DNA from: CAYJAZ01 sp964370095
GTDB taxonomy: Bacteria; Desulfobacterota; Desulfovibrionia; Desulfovibrionales; Desulfovibrionaceae
DNA: 14,167 nt
Direction: 5' to 3'
Assembly (NCBI GenBank): GCA_964370095.1
Contig: CAYJHJ010000052.1
Coordinates: 1 to 14,167 of the forward strand
Shown here: piece by piece, positions 7,713 to 14,167 of the stretch
Numbering within the stretch: position 1 is the stretch's first letter
Layout of the letters: the number at the start of each line of letters is the position of its first letter
Notes under the pieces: model-generated
Seen by the model: the letters and a program-made list of their open reading frames with translations, nothing else
Told to the model about the DNA's origin: nothing
The model's database searches: none
Program-made: the position numbers and the translations under genes

Positions 7713-8186
7713 TTAAAAATACGTCATTGAGGTTTTTTTCAATTCTTTTATGCTTTCTAGTATTGCATAAGTTTCTAAATCAGTTTCACTGATAAGTTTT
7801 TCAATAGTTTTTTGAATATCGCCTTCTTCCATACCGTGCATCATAGTGAAAAGAGTGTAGGGCCATTCTTCTTTATTAGGGGTTGGCCTATGATAGCAAT
7901 GTGAAATATTAGGATATGTTGCTGCGTGTTCGCCTGCTTTATCTATAAGAGCATCATCAATTTCCCATGCAATCATAGCGTTAAATTTATAGCCAACTTT
8001 TTGGTGTTTAATACTTGCCCCAAAACGGCGTATAACCCCTTGATCTTTAAGCAATTGTAAAAGATTGATAACTTCATCTTCGCTGCAACCCACTTCTTTT
8101 GCAATATCGGCATAAGGTGTGAGGGTGTCAGGCAAGTTTGATTGAACTATATGCAGGATTTTTTCTTCTGTAGGTGTAAAATTCAT
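7713..8186 (-). CDS. ahbB: Siroheme decarboxylase subunit, AhbA/AhbB family (AhbB-like; AsnC/Lrp-type fold)
   Basis: 157 residues with an N-terminal AsnC/Lrp-type helix-turn-helix (about 1-55) and a ligand-binding half with the motifs of siroheme decarboxylases rather than true Lrp regulators: VIRRFGASIKHQKVGYKFNAMIAW, SHCYHRP (97-101 for CYHRP), WPYTLFTMMHG (108-118) and the terminal KELKKTSMTYF. AhbA and AhbB decarboxylate the C12 and C18 acetates of siroheme to give 12,18-didecarboxysiroheme, the first dedicated step of the alternative haem pathway in sulfate reducers; related proteins act in haem d1 synthesis. The ATG has GAGGAAAAT upstream, 18 bases after the preceding stop. No partner subunit, AhbC or AhbD lies in the window, so pathway membership rests on motifs. 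Subunit assignment (B rather than A) is less certain than the family. Confidence 0.8.
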   Translation of the reverse strand: MNFTPTEEKILHIVQSNLPDTLTPYADIAKEVGCSEDEVINLLQLLKDQGVIRRFGASIKHQKVGYKFNAMIAWEIDDALIDKAGEHAATYPNISHCYHRPTPNKEEWPYTLFTMMHGMEEGDIQKTIEKLISETDLETYAILESIKELKKTSMTYF

Positions 8187-8204
8187 ATTTTCCTCAATTG
8201 TTTT

Positions 8205-8465
8205 TTATCCGGTTGATTGCACTTTTCTTACAAGAAGCGAATCACCGGCATAGAGTGTTAAGTCAGGGGTGAGCAAAGTATTATTACGCACAACCAAGGC
8301 TGTGCAAAGTTTGATATTTAAAAACTCCAAAAGCCTTCTGACTGTTTTTGCATTTTTTCTTGGAATTTCAATAATTTTTTCCTCAGGTTGCAATAATACA
8401 GTAATAGGTAAAGCTTTTTGATATGGGCTTTCTGAATTTTCTAGTTCATTATTTTTTCTGTCCAT
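8205..8465 (-). CDS. MoaD/ThiS-like ubiquitin-fold protein lacking a terminal diglycine
   Basis: 86 residues from the ATG at 8465, chosen because AAAGGAAC precedes it and the upstream NAD kinase stop overlaps that site; a longer TTG-started frame would only run back into nadK. After a polar N-terminal segment of about 15 residues the sequence looks like a small beta-grasp protein: LPITVLLQPEEKIIEIP, KTVRRLLEFLNIKLCTALVVRNN, LLTPDLTLYAGDSLLVRKV. This matches ThiS/MoaD-type sulfur carriers in length and in the closing D-x-L-x-x-G-D-x-L pattern. It ends QSTG, with one glycine instead of Gly-Gly, so activation as a sulfur carrier is uncertain. It lies in an operon between nadK and the siroheme decarboxylase gene. 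Its partner and role are unknown. Confidence 0.65.
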   Translation of the reverse strand: MDRKNNELENSESPYQKALPITVLLQPEEKIIEIPRKNAKTVRRLLEFLNIKLCTALVVRNNTLLTPDLTLYAGDSLLVRKVQSTG

Positions 8466-8475
8466 CAGTGTTCCT

Positions 8476-9393
8476 TTATTTATTTGCATTTGGCTGAATT
8501 CCGGGGCCTTGTTGTATATAACCGCGGTTAACAAGCCTTTTTGTATACCATGATTTATCGCTGATTAGAAGCGACATTTTATTCTTATGTGATGAAATTT
8601 CAATCTTATCTTTGTATTCTAGATTAAAATTATCTTGCCCATCAAGGGTAAGGATTGTGGGTGTGTTTTTTTCTTCTACAGTAATATTGATTTTAGAAGA
8701 GGAAGAAACAACACAAGGCGGAAAAGCCCCTGCAAAAGGCGAAATAGGTGTGATTATGTGTGCATTTAACCCTGGAAGAGCAAGGGGGCCGTTTGCTGCA
8801 ATTGCATATGCAGTTGCACCGATAGCAGTTGAGATAATAAGCCCATCACAGCGTAATGTGCTTAAATGATCTTCATCAATATATAATGCTAAAGAAACAG
8901 CACGCACAAAAACTGATCGAGCAACAACAGCGTCATTTAAAGCCGTGCTTGAGAATATGATTTCATTGTTTCTTTCCACTGTGCAATAAATAAGAGAGTG
9001 TTTGTCAATAAAAAGCTTGCTGTCTTCACTTGTGGAAATAGAATGGTATTTTTCCTGCAAGTAAGCATAAAGCCTGTTGCACCAATATTTCCAATCTTTT
9101 GGGTTTGCTTCGGTTAGAAAGCCAACGGTTCCATAATTTATTCCAAAAAAAGGAATATGTTCGCTATCAACAGATCGCACTGCAGAAAGCATGGTTCCGT
9201 CACCACCAAGCACAAGCACAAGCTGACAAGATTGTGAAAGTTGTTGTATTATTGCTTTTTCTTCATGAACGGAAACAATATGCACACCCACGTCAAAAGA
9301 AGCGAAATATTCTTTAATAATTTCAGCTTGTTTAAAGGCTTCTTGGTGTTTGTTTTTTACCATGCAAAGGATGGATAATTGTGTTATGTTCAT
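8476..9393 (-). CDS. nadK: NAD kinase (ATP-NAD/diacylglycerol kinase-like fold)
   Basis: From the ATG at 9393 the protein has 305 residues, close to the usual 290-300. It phosphorylates NAD at the adenosine 2'-hydroxyl to make NADP. Visible motifs are LVLGGDGTMLSAVR (GGDGT at 63-67), GINYGTVGFL (84-93), ALNDAVV, and CDGLIISTAIGATAYAIAANG, corresponding to DGxxxSTPxGSTAY, followed by the glycine-rich C-terminal part with LDGQDNF. Two positions depart from consensus: NE is ND, and STPTGS is STAIGA. Other starts are TTG at 9429 and ATG at 9405; none has a good ribosome binding site, so the N-terminus is uncertain by about 12 residues. Its stop overlaps the ribosome binding site of the next gene, indicating translational coupling. 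Confidence 0.92.
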   Translation of the reverse strand: MNITQLSILCMVKNKHQEAFKQAEIIKEYFASFDVGVHIVSVHEEKAIIQQLSQSCQLVLVLGGDGTMLSAVRSVDSEHIPFFGINYGTVGFLTEANPKDWKYWCNRLYAYLQEKYHSISTSEDSKLFIDKHSLIYCTVERNNEIIFSSTALNDAVVARSVFVRAVSLALYIDEDHLSTLRCDGLIISTAIGATAYAIAANGPLALPGLNAHIITPISPFAGAFPPCVVSSSSKINITVEEKNTPTILTLDGQDNFNLEYKDKIEISSHKNKMSLLISDKSWYTKRLVNRGYIQQGPGIQPNANK

Positions 9394-9449
9394 GAGTGAT
9401 GGCATAGCACAGAAAGTAATAAATTGCAATTTTAAATCTTTGAGCTAAA

Positions 9450-10505
9450 TTATATAATCTCAAAAATAATTTCTTCACCTTCATGCCATTTAATGCTAGC
9501 ATTATTAATATGATGCTTGGCATAAAAATCTTTATTGTTTTTGAGTGAAAGAAAGCCTTTTGCTAAAAGAGGTATATGCCAAATAAAGGTAGAATTTTCT
9601 GAAATTGCCTCTTGTATAGTTGCAGAAAAAATTTTTTCAATAGCTAACATAAGGGCTTTTTCTTGCACAAGTTGCCCTAAAGATTGATGATAAATGCCTG
9701 CCAATAGATTATTATAGAAATTTTCTTCATAAGCCACGCCTATTCTGATGACAGGAATTTTTGCTTGCCAAGAAATGAATAATGCTTGTGCCAAAAGCTC
9801 TGTTGTTTTTTCAAAACTCCAAACCTTGTGTTTGCCATCTTTCCAGAGCGTTGCAAGCTTTGTTCCCTCAACAACAAGACAAGGATAAAATCTTAGAAAA
9901 TCAGCGTAGTTAAGAGAAATTTCAATATCTTTTAAAAATTCATCTTCTTCTTGTCCATAAAGGTTTGGCATAAGCTGCACACCAAGATTAAAACCATATT
10001 CTTTTACTTTTTTGCAGGCTTCAAGAGCTATTTCTTTAGTGTAGTTTCTGTTTGAGGCTTTCAAAGCATGGCTTGAAAAGCTTTGTATGCCAAGTTCAAT
10101 AGTGTCAATCCCTTTTTCTTTCATGATTTTTAGTTTATTATCTGAAAGTGCATCAGGGCGGGTTGAGCAGCGTGCCTTTGAGATTAATCCTTTCGATTTG
10201 TTTTCATAAACAAAATCAAGGCAATGATTGAAATCTTCACTGGGTAGTGCAGAAAAAGTTCCGCCAAAAAAAGCAATTTCTGGCTTGTCGCATTTTTTTA
10301 TATCTTCTAAAGTATTGTTCAATAAAGAAGAAAGCTTTTGTGAATAGTCAATCCTCTGAATTGTAATATCATGGCTAGAGCCGGTTTGAAGTTCTTGATT
10401 GCAAAAAATACAAATTTGAGGGCAGCCAAAAAAAGGAATAAATATAGGGATAATAGTATTTTTTTCTTTTTTAGCTGGAACTATGAAGGAATTTTGTATT
10501 GTCAT
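9450..10505 (-). CDS. Radical SAM protein, Elp3-like, without acetyltransferase domain
   Basis: 351 residues. The [4Fe-4S]-binding motif is GCPQICIFCNQ, with Cys28, Cys32 and Cys35 in the CxxxCxxC pattern of radical SAM enzymes. FFGGTFSALP (79-88) is the GGT motif that contacts SAM, and ARCSTRPDALSDNKL, DTIELGIQSF and FNLGVQLMPNLYGQ follow the Elp3/HemN-like radical SAM barrel. The C-terminal 100 residues are not a GNAT domain, so this resembles the shortened Elp3-like proteins seen in many anaerobes, often annotated only as radical SAM protein. Substrate unknown; tRNA modification is possible but unsupported here. It is the first gene of a four-gene operon with nadK. The ATG at 10505 lacks a clear ribosome binding site. 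Confidence 0.85.
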   Translation of the reverse strand: MTIQNSFIVPAKKEKNTIIPIFIPFFGCPQICIFCNQELQTGSSHDITIQRIDYSQKLSSLLNNTLEDIKKCDKPEIAFFGGTFSALPSEDFNHCLDFVYENKSKGLISKARCSTRPDALSDNKLKIMKEKGIDTIELGIQSFSSHALKASNRNYTKEIALEACKKVKEYGFNLGVQLMPNLYGQEEDEFLKDIEISLNYADFLRFYPCLVVEGTKLATLWKDGKHKVWSFEKTTELLAQALFISWQAKIPVIRIGVAYEENFYNNLLAGIYHQSLGQLVQEKALMLAIEKIFSATIQEAISENSTFIWHIPLLAKGFLSLKNNKDFYAKHHINNASIKWHEGEEIIFEII

Positions 10506-10681
10506 AATTTTAAAATAGAGAATTGTCTTTTTAGTAATTTAGAAAAATATTTAATTCTGTTTATAATCTTATTGACTTAATAGAAAAAATAAGGCAATGT
10601 TAACTTTAGAATTTAGAATTTTATTTACCTTATGTGTAACGTGAAGATTTAAAATTGTCCAGTACAAAAAAAGGTTGAAAA

Positions 10682-11095
10682 ATGGCTGATTGTATATTTT
10701 GTAAAATAATTCAAGGTGATATACCTTCATCAAAATTGTATGAAACTGATAAAGTCTATGCTTTTTTAGATATTGCACCTATGAATGAAGGCCATGCCCT
10801 TATTATTCCAAAATATCATGCTGAAACAATTCTTGATCTTCCTCTTGAATATGCTGAAGATGCTTTGCATGCACAAAAAATTATTGCAAAAGCCCTGATG
10901 GAGGCCTTAGGTGCAAATGGCTTTAATTGTATTCAAAATAACTTTCCTGCTTCAGGGCAAGTTGTAGGGCATGTGCATTGGCATATAATCCCGCGTTATG
11001 ATGTTGGTGAATTTCCAATGTGGAAACAAAAAAAATATAAAGATTTAGAAGCGATGAATGGTGTGCTTGAAAAAATTAAAGCACATTTATCATAA
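10682..11095 (+). CDS. HIT-family nucleotide hydrolase/transferase (HinT-like)
   Basis: 137 residues. The catalytic histidine triad is GHVHWHIIPR, with His97, His99 and His101. The family N-terminus is MADCIFCKIIQGDIPSSKLYETD, with Cys4 and Cys7 that may help bind zinc in many bacterial members; NEGHALIIPKYH is the second conserved block. HIT proteins of this branch hydrolyse adenosine phosphoramidates or related AMP conjugates; the physiological substrate is unknown. AAAGGTTG precedes the ATG. The IHF/HU-like gene follows 35 bases later on the same strand, so the two are probably cotranscribed. Confidence 0.93.
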   Translation: MADCIFCKIIQGDIPSSKLYETDKVYAFLDIAPMNEGHALIIPKYHAETILDLPLEYAEDALHAQKIIAKALMEALGANGFNCIQNNFPASGQVVGHVHWHIIPRYDVGEFPMWKQKKYKDLEAMNGVLEKIKAHLS

Positions 11096-11130
11096 AAAGA
11101 GTTTTAAAAACCCAGAAGAGAGGAGTATTT

Positions 11131-11424
11131 ATGAATAAGGCACTTACAAAAGCTGACATTGTTGAAGCCGTATATGAGAAAACTGAGAGAAATCGTGCTG
11201 AAGTAAAGCAAATTATTGAAAATTTACTCGTACTTATGAAGCAATCAATCAAAAAAGATCACTCTTTGCTCATTAGTGGTTTCGGCAAATTTGAAGCCTA
11301 TGAAAAAAATGCAAGAAGAGGGCGTAATCCTCAAACCGATGAAACAATTACATTGCCTCCTCGTAAAGTTATTGTATTTAGGCTATCACGCAAGTTTCGT
11401 ATGGAGCTGAACGGCGAAGCATAA
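11131..11424 (+). CDS. IHF/HU-family DNA-bending protein (integration host factor alpha-like)
   Basis: 97 residues with the full HU/IHF fold: ALTKADIVEAVYEKT, then ISGFGKFEAYEKNARRGRNPQT with the intercalating proline at about position 67, then a C-terminal helix. The opening ALTKA and the RRGRNPQT arm resemble IhfA more than HU or IhfB. The usual FRPGQKLK end is replaced by FRLSRKFR, so DNA specificity may differ. It is expected to bend DNA and help nucleoid structure and activation of sigma54 promoters, where IHF often acts. AGAGGAG stands before the ATG. No second subunit is present in the window. Confidence 0.9.
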   Translation: MNKALTKADIVEAVYEKTERNRAEVKQIIENLLVLMKQSIKKDHSLLISGFGKFEAYEKNARRGRNPQTDETITLPPRKVIVFRLSRKFRMELNGEA

Positions 11425-11592
11425 AAACTTTTTTCACTCCTATAAAATTAACCTAACAAAAAAATGGTAGATTGTTTACCATAATCTTTTGTTGCGTGAA
11501 TTGGTGCATAGTATGCTGCAGGTAAAATATATTCATTAATGAGTGTATTTCTCCAAACACTATATATTTCAATATTATTTGATATTTTTGAA

Positions 11593-11620
11593 TTGACATT
11601 TAATAATAATACCTTATTTT
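11593..11620 (+). promoter_or_regulatory. Candidate sigma70-type promoter for the 115-residue protein and prmC
   Basis: A perfect TTGACA (11593-11598), a 16-base spacer and TATTTT (11615-11620) lie about 60 bases before the ATG at 11677, inside a 252-base gap between genes that otherwise shows only AT-rich sequence. The -10 is imperfect. Confidence 0.45.
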
Positions 11621-11676
11621 TTATGTATATTTTTCATTAAGAGATTAATATTGAAACTTTATAAAAAGGAGAGTTT

Positions 11677-12024
11677 ATGACATTAAAAGATTTTGCTACA
11701 TATAATATAGATTGGAAATTATCACCGGAAATAGCTGTAACCCTCTACTTAGAATGGGGAAATAATGACTGGCATGCCGAGCATCCTCCTGTTCGTTCAA
11801 AAGACGATGTTTCAATTTATTTTGTAATTGATCATTGGCAAGAAAAACCTACTTTAAGGCTTGTGCAAAGAAATTCAGAAGAAGCAATTGACCTTCTTTC
11901 AATGCCTTTGCCAAAACATCTAGAAGAAGAGTTTTTTAATGATTTTGGTTCTTTGAAAGGTGTTTCCATGCCGCCTGACTATATTATTGAATGGATTAAA
12001 TCTGAAATGTATGGAAAGGACTAG
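11677..12024 (+). CDS. Conserved-looking 115-residue protein of unknown function
   Basis: A small acidic soluble protein with no signal peptide or membrane segment. It has dense aromatic and charged motifs suggesting a conserved fold: DWKLSPEIAVTLYLEWGNNDW, HPPVRSKDDVSIYFVIDHW, TLRLVQRNSEEAIDLLSMPLP and PDYIIEWIKSEM. I have an unverified impression that similar proteins occur in Desulfovibrio-type genomes, and I assign no function. The ATG has AAAAGGAGAG upstream. prmC starts two bases after its stop, so the two are likely translationally coupled and may share a role tied to translation, which is inference. Confidence 0.8.
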   Translation: MTLKDFATYNIDWKLSPEIAVTLYLEWGNNDWHAEHPPVRSKDDVSIYFVIDHWQEKPTLRLVQRNSEEAIDLLSMPLPKHLEEEFFNDFGSLKGVSMPPDYIIEWIKSEMYGKD

Positions 12025-12026
12025 TT

Positions 12027-12905
12027 TTGATTAGCTATAAAGCATGGCTAAATAATGCAAAATTAAAATGCAAAGAAAAAGGAGTAGAGATTTCTGCTCC
12101 TCTTTTCTTGTTAGAACATCTTCTTCAAAAAGATAGAGTTTATATAATAAGCCATGAAAATGAAATGCTTTCTCAAATAGAAAAAGATTCTTTAGATTCA
12201 CTTTTGGATAGATTTCTAAAGCATGAACCTTTAGCCTATATTACCCAGAAAAAAGAATTTTATGGAAGAGATTTTAGCGTTGACCAATCAGTGCTAATAC
12301 CAAGACCTGAAACAGAACTTCTTGTCGATATTGCAAAAGATTTTTCAGCTTCTTTTACTGAAAAAAATTTTAAAGTTTTAGATATTGGCACTGGCAGCGG
12401 TTGTATTATTATCAGCCTTTTGTGTGAAATTTTTCCATATATGAAGTCAATCAATGCACAGGCTATTGATATTAGTAAAGAGGCACTTGAAACAGCAAAA
12501 AAAAATGCACTTTTTCATAATGTCTTGGATTGTATTGATTTTATAAATTCTTCTATTGAAGAGTTTTCAAATCAATCCACTAAAACTCAATACACTTTTG
12601 ATTGCATTCTTTCAAACCCACCATATATACCTTTAGAAGAATATTTTGACCTTGAACAAAATGTGAAAGAGTATGAACCAAAACTTGCACTCACTTCAGG
12701 TGTGAATGGTTTTGAAATAATAGAACAAGTTCTTGAATTTTCTGGAAAATATTTAAATTCCGGTGGGCTTCTTTTAATAGAGCATGGATATAACCAAAAT
12801 GAAGAAATACAAATGCTTGCTCAAAAGCAAAAAATTTGGTCTTCTCAAGAAACTATTCATGATTTAGCCAAAATTCCACGAGTTTTTAAAGCAATTAGAA
12901 AATAA
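12027..12905 (+). CDS. prmC: Peptide chain release factor N5-glutamine methyltransferase
   Basis: 292 residues, near the family's usual 280. The N-terminal helical release-factor-binding domain ends at about residue 75. The SAM-dependent methyltransferase domain begins with YITQKKEFYGRDF and IPRPETE (91-97), contains the SAM loop VLDIGTGSGC (118-126) and the catalytic NPPY (197-200), which binds the glutamine of the GGQ loop in RF1/RF2. EYEPKLALTSGVNGFEII is the conserved downstream block. The start is TTG, supported by AAAGGA seven bases upstream and by the alignment-like opening ISYKAWL; no ATG lies nearby in frame. It is downstream of the 115-residue protein with a two-base gap. Confidence 0.95.
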   Translation: MISYKAWLNNAKLKCKEKGVEISAPLFLLEHLLQKDRVYIISHENEMLSQIEKDSLDSLLDRFLKHEPLAYITQKKEFYGRDFSVDQSVLIPRPETELLVDIAKDFSASFTEKNFKVLDIGTGSGCIIISLLCEIFPYMKSINAQAIDISKEALETAKKNALFHNVLDCIDFINSSIEEFSNQSTKTQYTFDCILSNPPYIPLEEYFDLEQNVKEYEPKLALTSGVNGFEIIEQVLEFSGKYLNSGGLLLIEHGYNQNEEIQMLAQKQKIWSSQETIHDLAKIPRVFKAIRK

Positions 12906-12939
12906 AGCCTTATTTAACATATGGAAATAAGTATGAAAC

Positions 12940-13002
12940 TTTAAAACAACAATATCTATTTTTTTGTTGTTTTAAAACAACTTAATATTGTTGTTTTTTT
13001 TT
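12940..13002 (+). terminator. Nested double-hairpin terminator after prmC
   Basis: TTTAAAACAACAA (12940-12952) pairs with TTGTTGTTTTAAA (12964-12976) as a 13-bp stem. A second stem, AAAACAAC (12974-12981) with GTTGTTTT (12990-12997), runs into nine Ts ending at 13002. The two inner arms together make a perfect 16-bp palindrome (12966-12981), so alternative pairings exist. The final hairpin plus T-run is a good plus-strand intrinsic terminator, though its stem is AT-rich. Confidence 0.7.
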
Positions 13003-13097
13003 ATGAATTTATATTGCCCCACTTTTTTAATGCCTGAAAGTCTTTTTGTGAAGAGTAATTTATTAAAAATATGTTTTTTTCTTTTTAGAATCCTTAA

Positions 13098-13113
13098 TTG
13101 GAACGCTATTTGC
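13098..13113 (+). promoter_or_regulatory. Sigma54 (RpoN)-type promoter upstream of lpxC
   Basis: TTGGAACG-CTAT-TTGC matches the -24/-12 consensus TTGGCACG-N4-TTGC with one mismatch. The GG (13100-13101) and GC (13112-13113) are ten bases apart, the invariant spacing. Transcription would start near 13125, about 55 bases before the lpxC ATG, after the prmC terminator. Activation would need an enhancer-binding protein; no binding site for one was recognised. Confidence 0.65.
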
Positions 13114-13180
13114 ATTGATAAAAAATGAATTTATTAAATGAATTCTATTTTTATTTTTATATATTCTTTTTGAGGTAAAA

Positions 13181-14072
13181 ATGTATCAAAGCACATTAGC
13201 TAAATCTGTTTCTATAAAAGGCATAGGGCTTCATTCCGGTGAAGAAGTCTCCTTAAAACTTTCTCCTGCTCAAGCTGATACTGGCATTGTTTTTTATTTA
13301 CATAATGGAAAAAGTGTTGTTTTATTATCACCCACCCCTGAATCTGTAGTTACTACTGAATTGGCAACTACTTTACAAGTAGACAACACTTCTTTGTCAA
13401 CAGTTGAACACTTACTTGCAGCGATTAATGCAATGCAAATTGATAATATTGAAATATCTGTTCAAGGAAAAGAAATTCCAATTTTAGATGGTTCAGCAAT
13501 GCAATTTGTTGAAGCTTTTAAAAATGCAGGGCGTAAATATTATTCAAAAGAACGACTAGTTGCAAAAATAACAAGACCATTCTCTTTGGTTGATGGCAAT
13601 AAAAGTATTATTGCAAGACCTTTTGATGGATTATATATCGACTATACCATTGACTTTGCTCATCACAGTATCGGTAAGCAAAGGCTTTGCATAGAAATAA
13701 CCCCTGAATCATTTCAAGAAATTGCCTTTGCAAGAACTTTTGGTTTTATGAAAGAAATTGAATATCTTCATTCAAAAAACCTTGCTCTTGGTGGATCATT
13801 GGCTAATGCTATTGTTTTAGATGAAGAGGGTGTTGTTAACCCAAACGGCCTTAGAAGTGAAGATGAATTTGTAAGGCATAAAGTGTNNNNNNNNNNTTCC
13901 TTTGCAGGGTGCTTTTGAAGTAAAATGTTCAGGGCATGGTCATAATAATATGTTTTTACGTGCATTACTTGCTTCTAAAGCTTTTGAACTTCAAAGGCTT
14001 CAAAGTAAGGCGGCTTCAATTTATGATGTGTATGATAAGTCTTTTCAAATTCCGGCATATCATCTTTTATAA
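13181..14072 (+). CDS. lpxC: UDP-3-O-acyl-N-acetylglucosamine deacetylase (interrupted by assembly gap)
   Basis: LpxC catalyses the first committed step of lipid A synthesis, a zinc-dependent deacetylation. Before the gap there are 235 residues: STLAKSVSIKGIGLHSGE, STVEHLLAA (zinc ligand His77), ILDGSA, FARTFGF and EFVRHKV (zinc ligand His233). After the N-run, in a different apparent frame starting at 13899, the sequence reads PLQGAFEVKCSGHGHNN, with the catalytic histidine region, then FLRALLASKAFEL, and ends at TAA 14070-14072. By comparison with E. coli LpxC about 12 residues are missing, including the third zinc ligand Asp of the LDAIGD motif. This is a gap in the assembly, not a frameshift. 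TGAGGT before the ATG is the ribosome binding site. Confidence 0.95.
13887..13896. other. Assembly gap (10 N) inside lpxC
   Basis: Ten Ns that are probably a placeholder. The reading frame on each side requires a true length divisible by three, and comparison with E. coli LpxC suggests about 33 bases. Confidence 0.9.
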
Positions 14073-14119
14073 AAATTATAACTTCTTATAAATATTATTA
14101 AAAAAATGCAACTTTTTGC

Positions 14120-14148
14120 TTGACCAGTTTTGAATAATACACTATATA
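14120..14148 (+). promoter_or_regulatory. Strong sigma70-type promoter at the right edge
   Basis: TTGACC (14120-14125), a 17-base spacer and TATATA (14143-14148) predict a start near 14155, just before a tRNA-like sequence. The -35 context TTGCTTGACC is the same as in the ychF promoter. Confidence 0.65.
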
Positions 14149-14159
14149 TCTTTCTGAAC

Positions 14160-14167
14160 GCGCCCGT
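14160..14167 (+). tRNA. Possible 5' end of a tRNA-Arg gene, cut by window edge
   Basis: The last eight bases, GCGCCCGT, equal the first eight of E. coli tRNA-Arg(CCG) as I remember it: the 5' acceptor strand plus U8. A strong promoter ends 12 bases earlier. Eight bases cannot prove a tRNA. Confidence 0.35.

Noticed and set aside
8466..8534. Longer, TTG-started version of the ubiquitin-like protein
   Set aside because: It would overlap nadK by about 59 bases, while the ATG at 8465 has a proper ribosome binding site right after the nadK stop.
10506..10681. Divergent promoters between the radical SAM and HIT genes
   Set aside because: Several TTG-like hexamers exist, for example TTGACT at 10572, but none has a convincing -10 at 16-18 bases, so I do not call one.
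10569..10778. 69-residue minus-strand reading frame overlapping the HIT gene start
   Set aside because: Antisense to a clear HIT protein and without family features or ribosome binding site.
11464..11482. Hairpin ATGGTA/TACCAT after the IHF-like gene as a terminator
   Set aside because: Only six base pairs and no T-run directly after it.

Overview
The window is AT-rich, gene-dense bacterial chromosome from a Gram-negative, probably anaerobic organism. The outer membrane is shown by lpxC (lipid A synthesis), an Omp85-type TamA and a TamB. A siroheme decarboxylase subunit (AhbA/AhbB family), typical of sulfate reducers and other anaerobes using the alternative haem route, plus an ArsP-type permease and the general gene mix, suggest a low-G+C, Desulfovibrio-like lineage, possibly host-associated. 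That placement is inference; no rRNA or complete tRNA is present to confirm it.

Layout. (1) Positions 1-5329, minus strand: ychF, tamA and tamB, closely spaced behind one sigma70-type promoter. tamB runs off the left edge. (2) 5421-5864, minus: a small helix-turn-helix regulator with a coiled-coil, lysine-rich tail; its promoter is straddled by an inverted repeat. (3) 6115-7628, plus: an ArsR-type repressor and an ArsP/YraQ-type permease, with a palindrome over the -10 region, ending at a bidirectional terminator. (4) 10505-7713, minus: an operon of an Elp3-like radical SAM protein, NAD kinase, a MoaD/ThiS-like ubiquitin-fold protein and the siroheme decarboxylase subunit. (5) 10682-11424, plus: a HIT protein and an IHF/HU-family DNA-bending protein. 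(6) 11677-12905, plus: a 115-residue conserved-looking protein of unknown function and prmC, ending in a repeated-hairpin terminator. (7) 13181-14072, plus: lpxC behind a convincing sigma54-type promoter, interrupted by a 10-N assembly gap. (8) The right edge holds a strong sigma70-type promoter followed by eight bases that look like the start of a tRNA-Arg gene.

Most of the window is housekeeping: envelope assembly, ribosome-linked GTPase, NADP supply, release-factor methylation and nucleoid architecture. I see no mobile element, CRISPR array, toxin-antitoxin pair or clear new defence system. The points most worth checking are the sigma54-type promoter at lpxC, the predicted lipoprotein signal on TamA, the ubiquitin-like protein without a terminal diglycine beside an isolated AhbB-type subunit, and the palindromes over the two regulator promoters.
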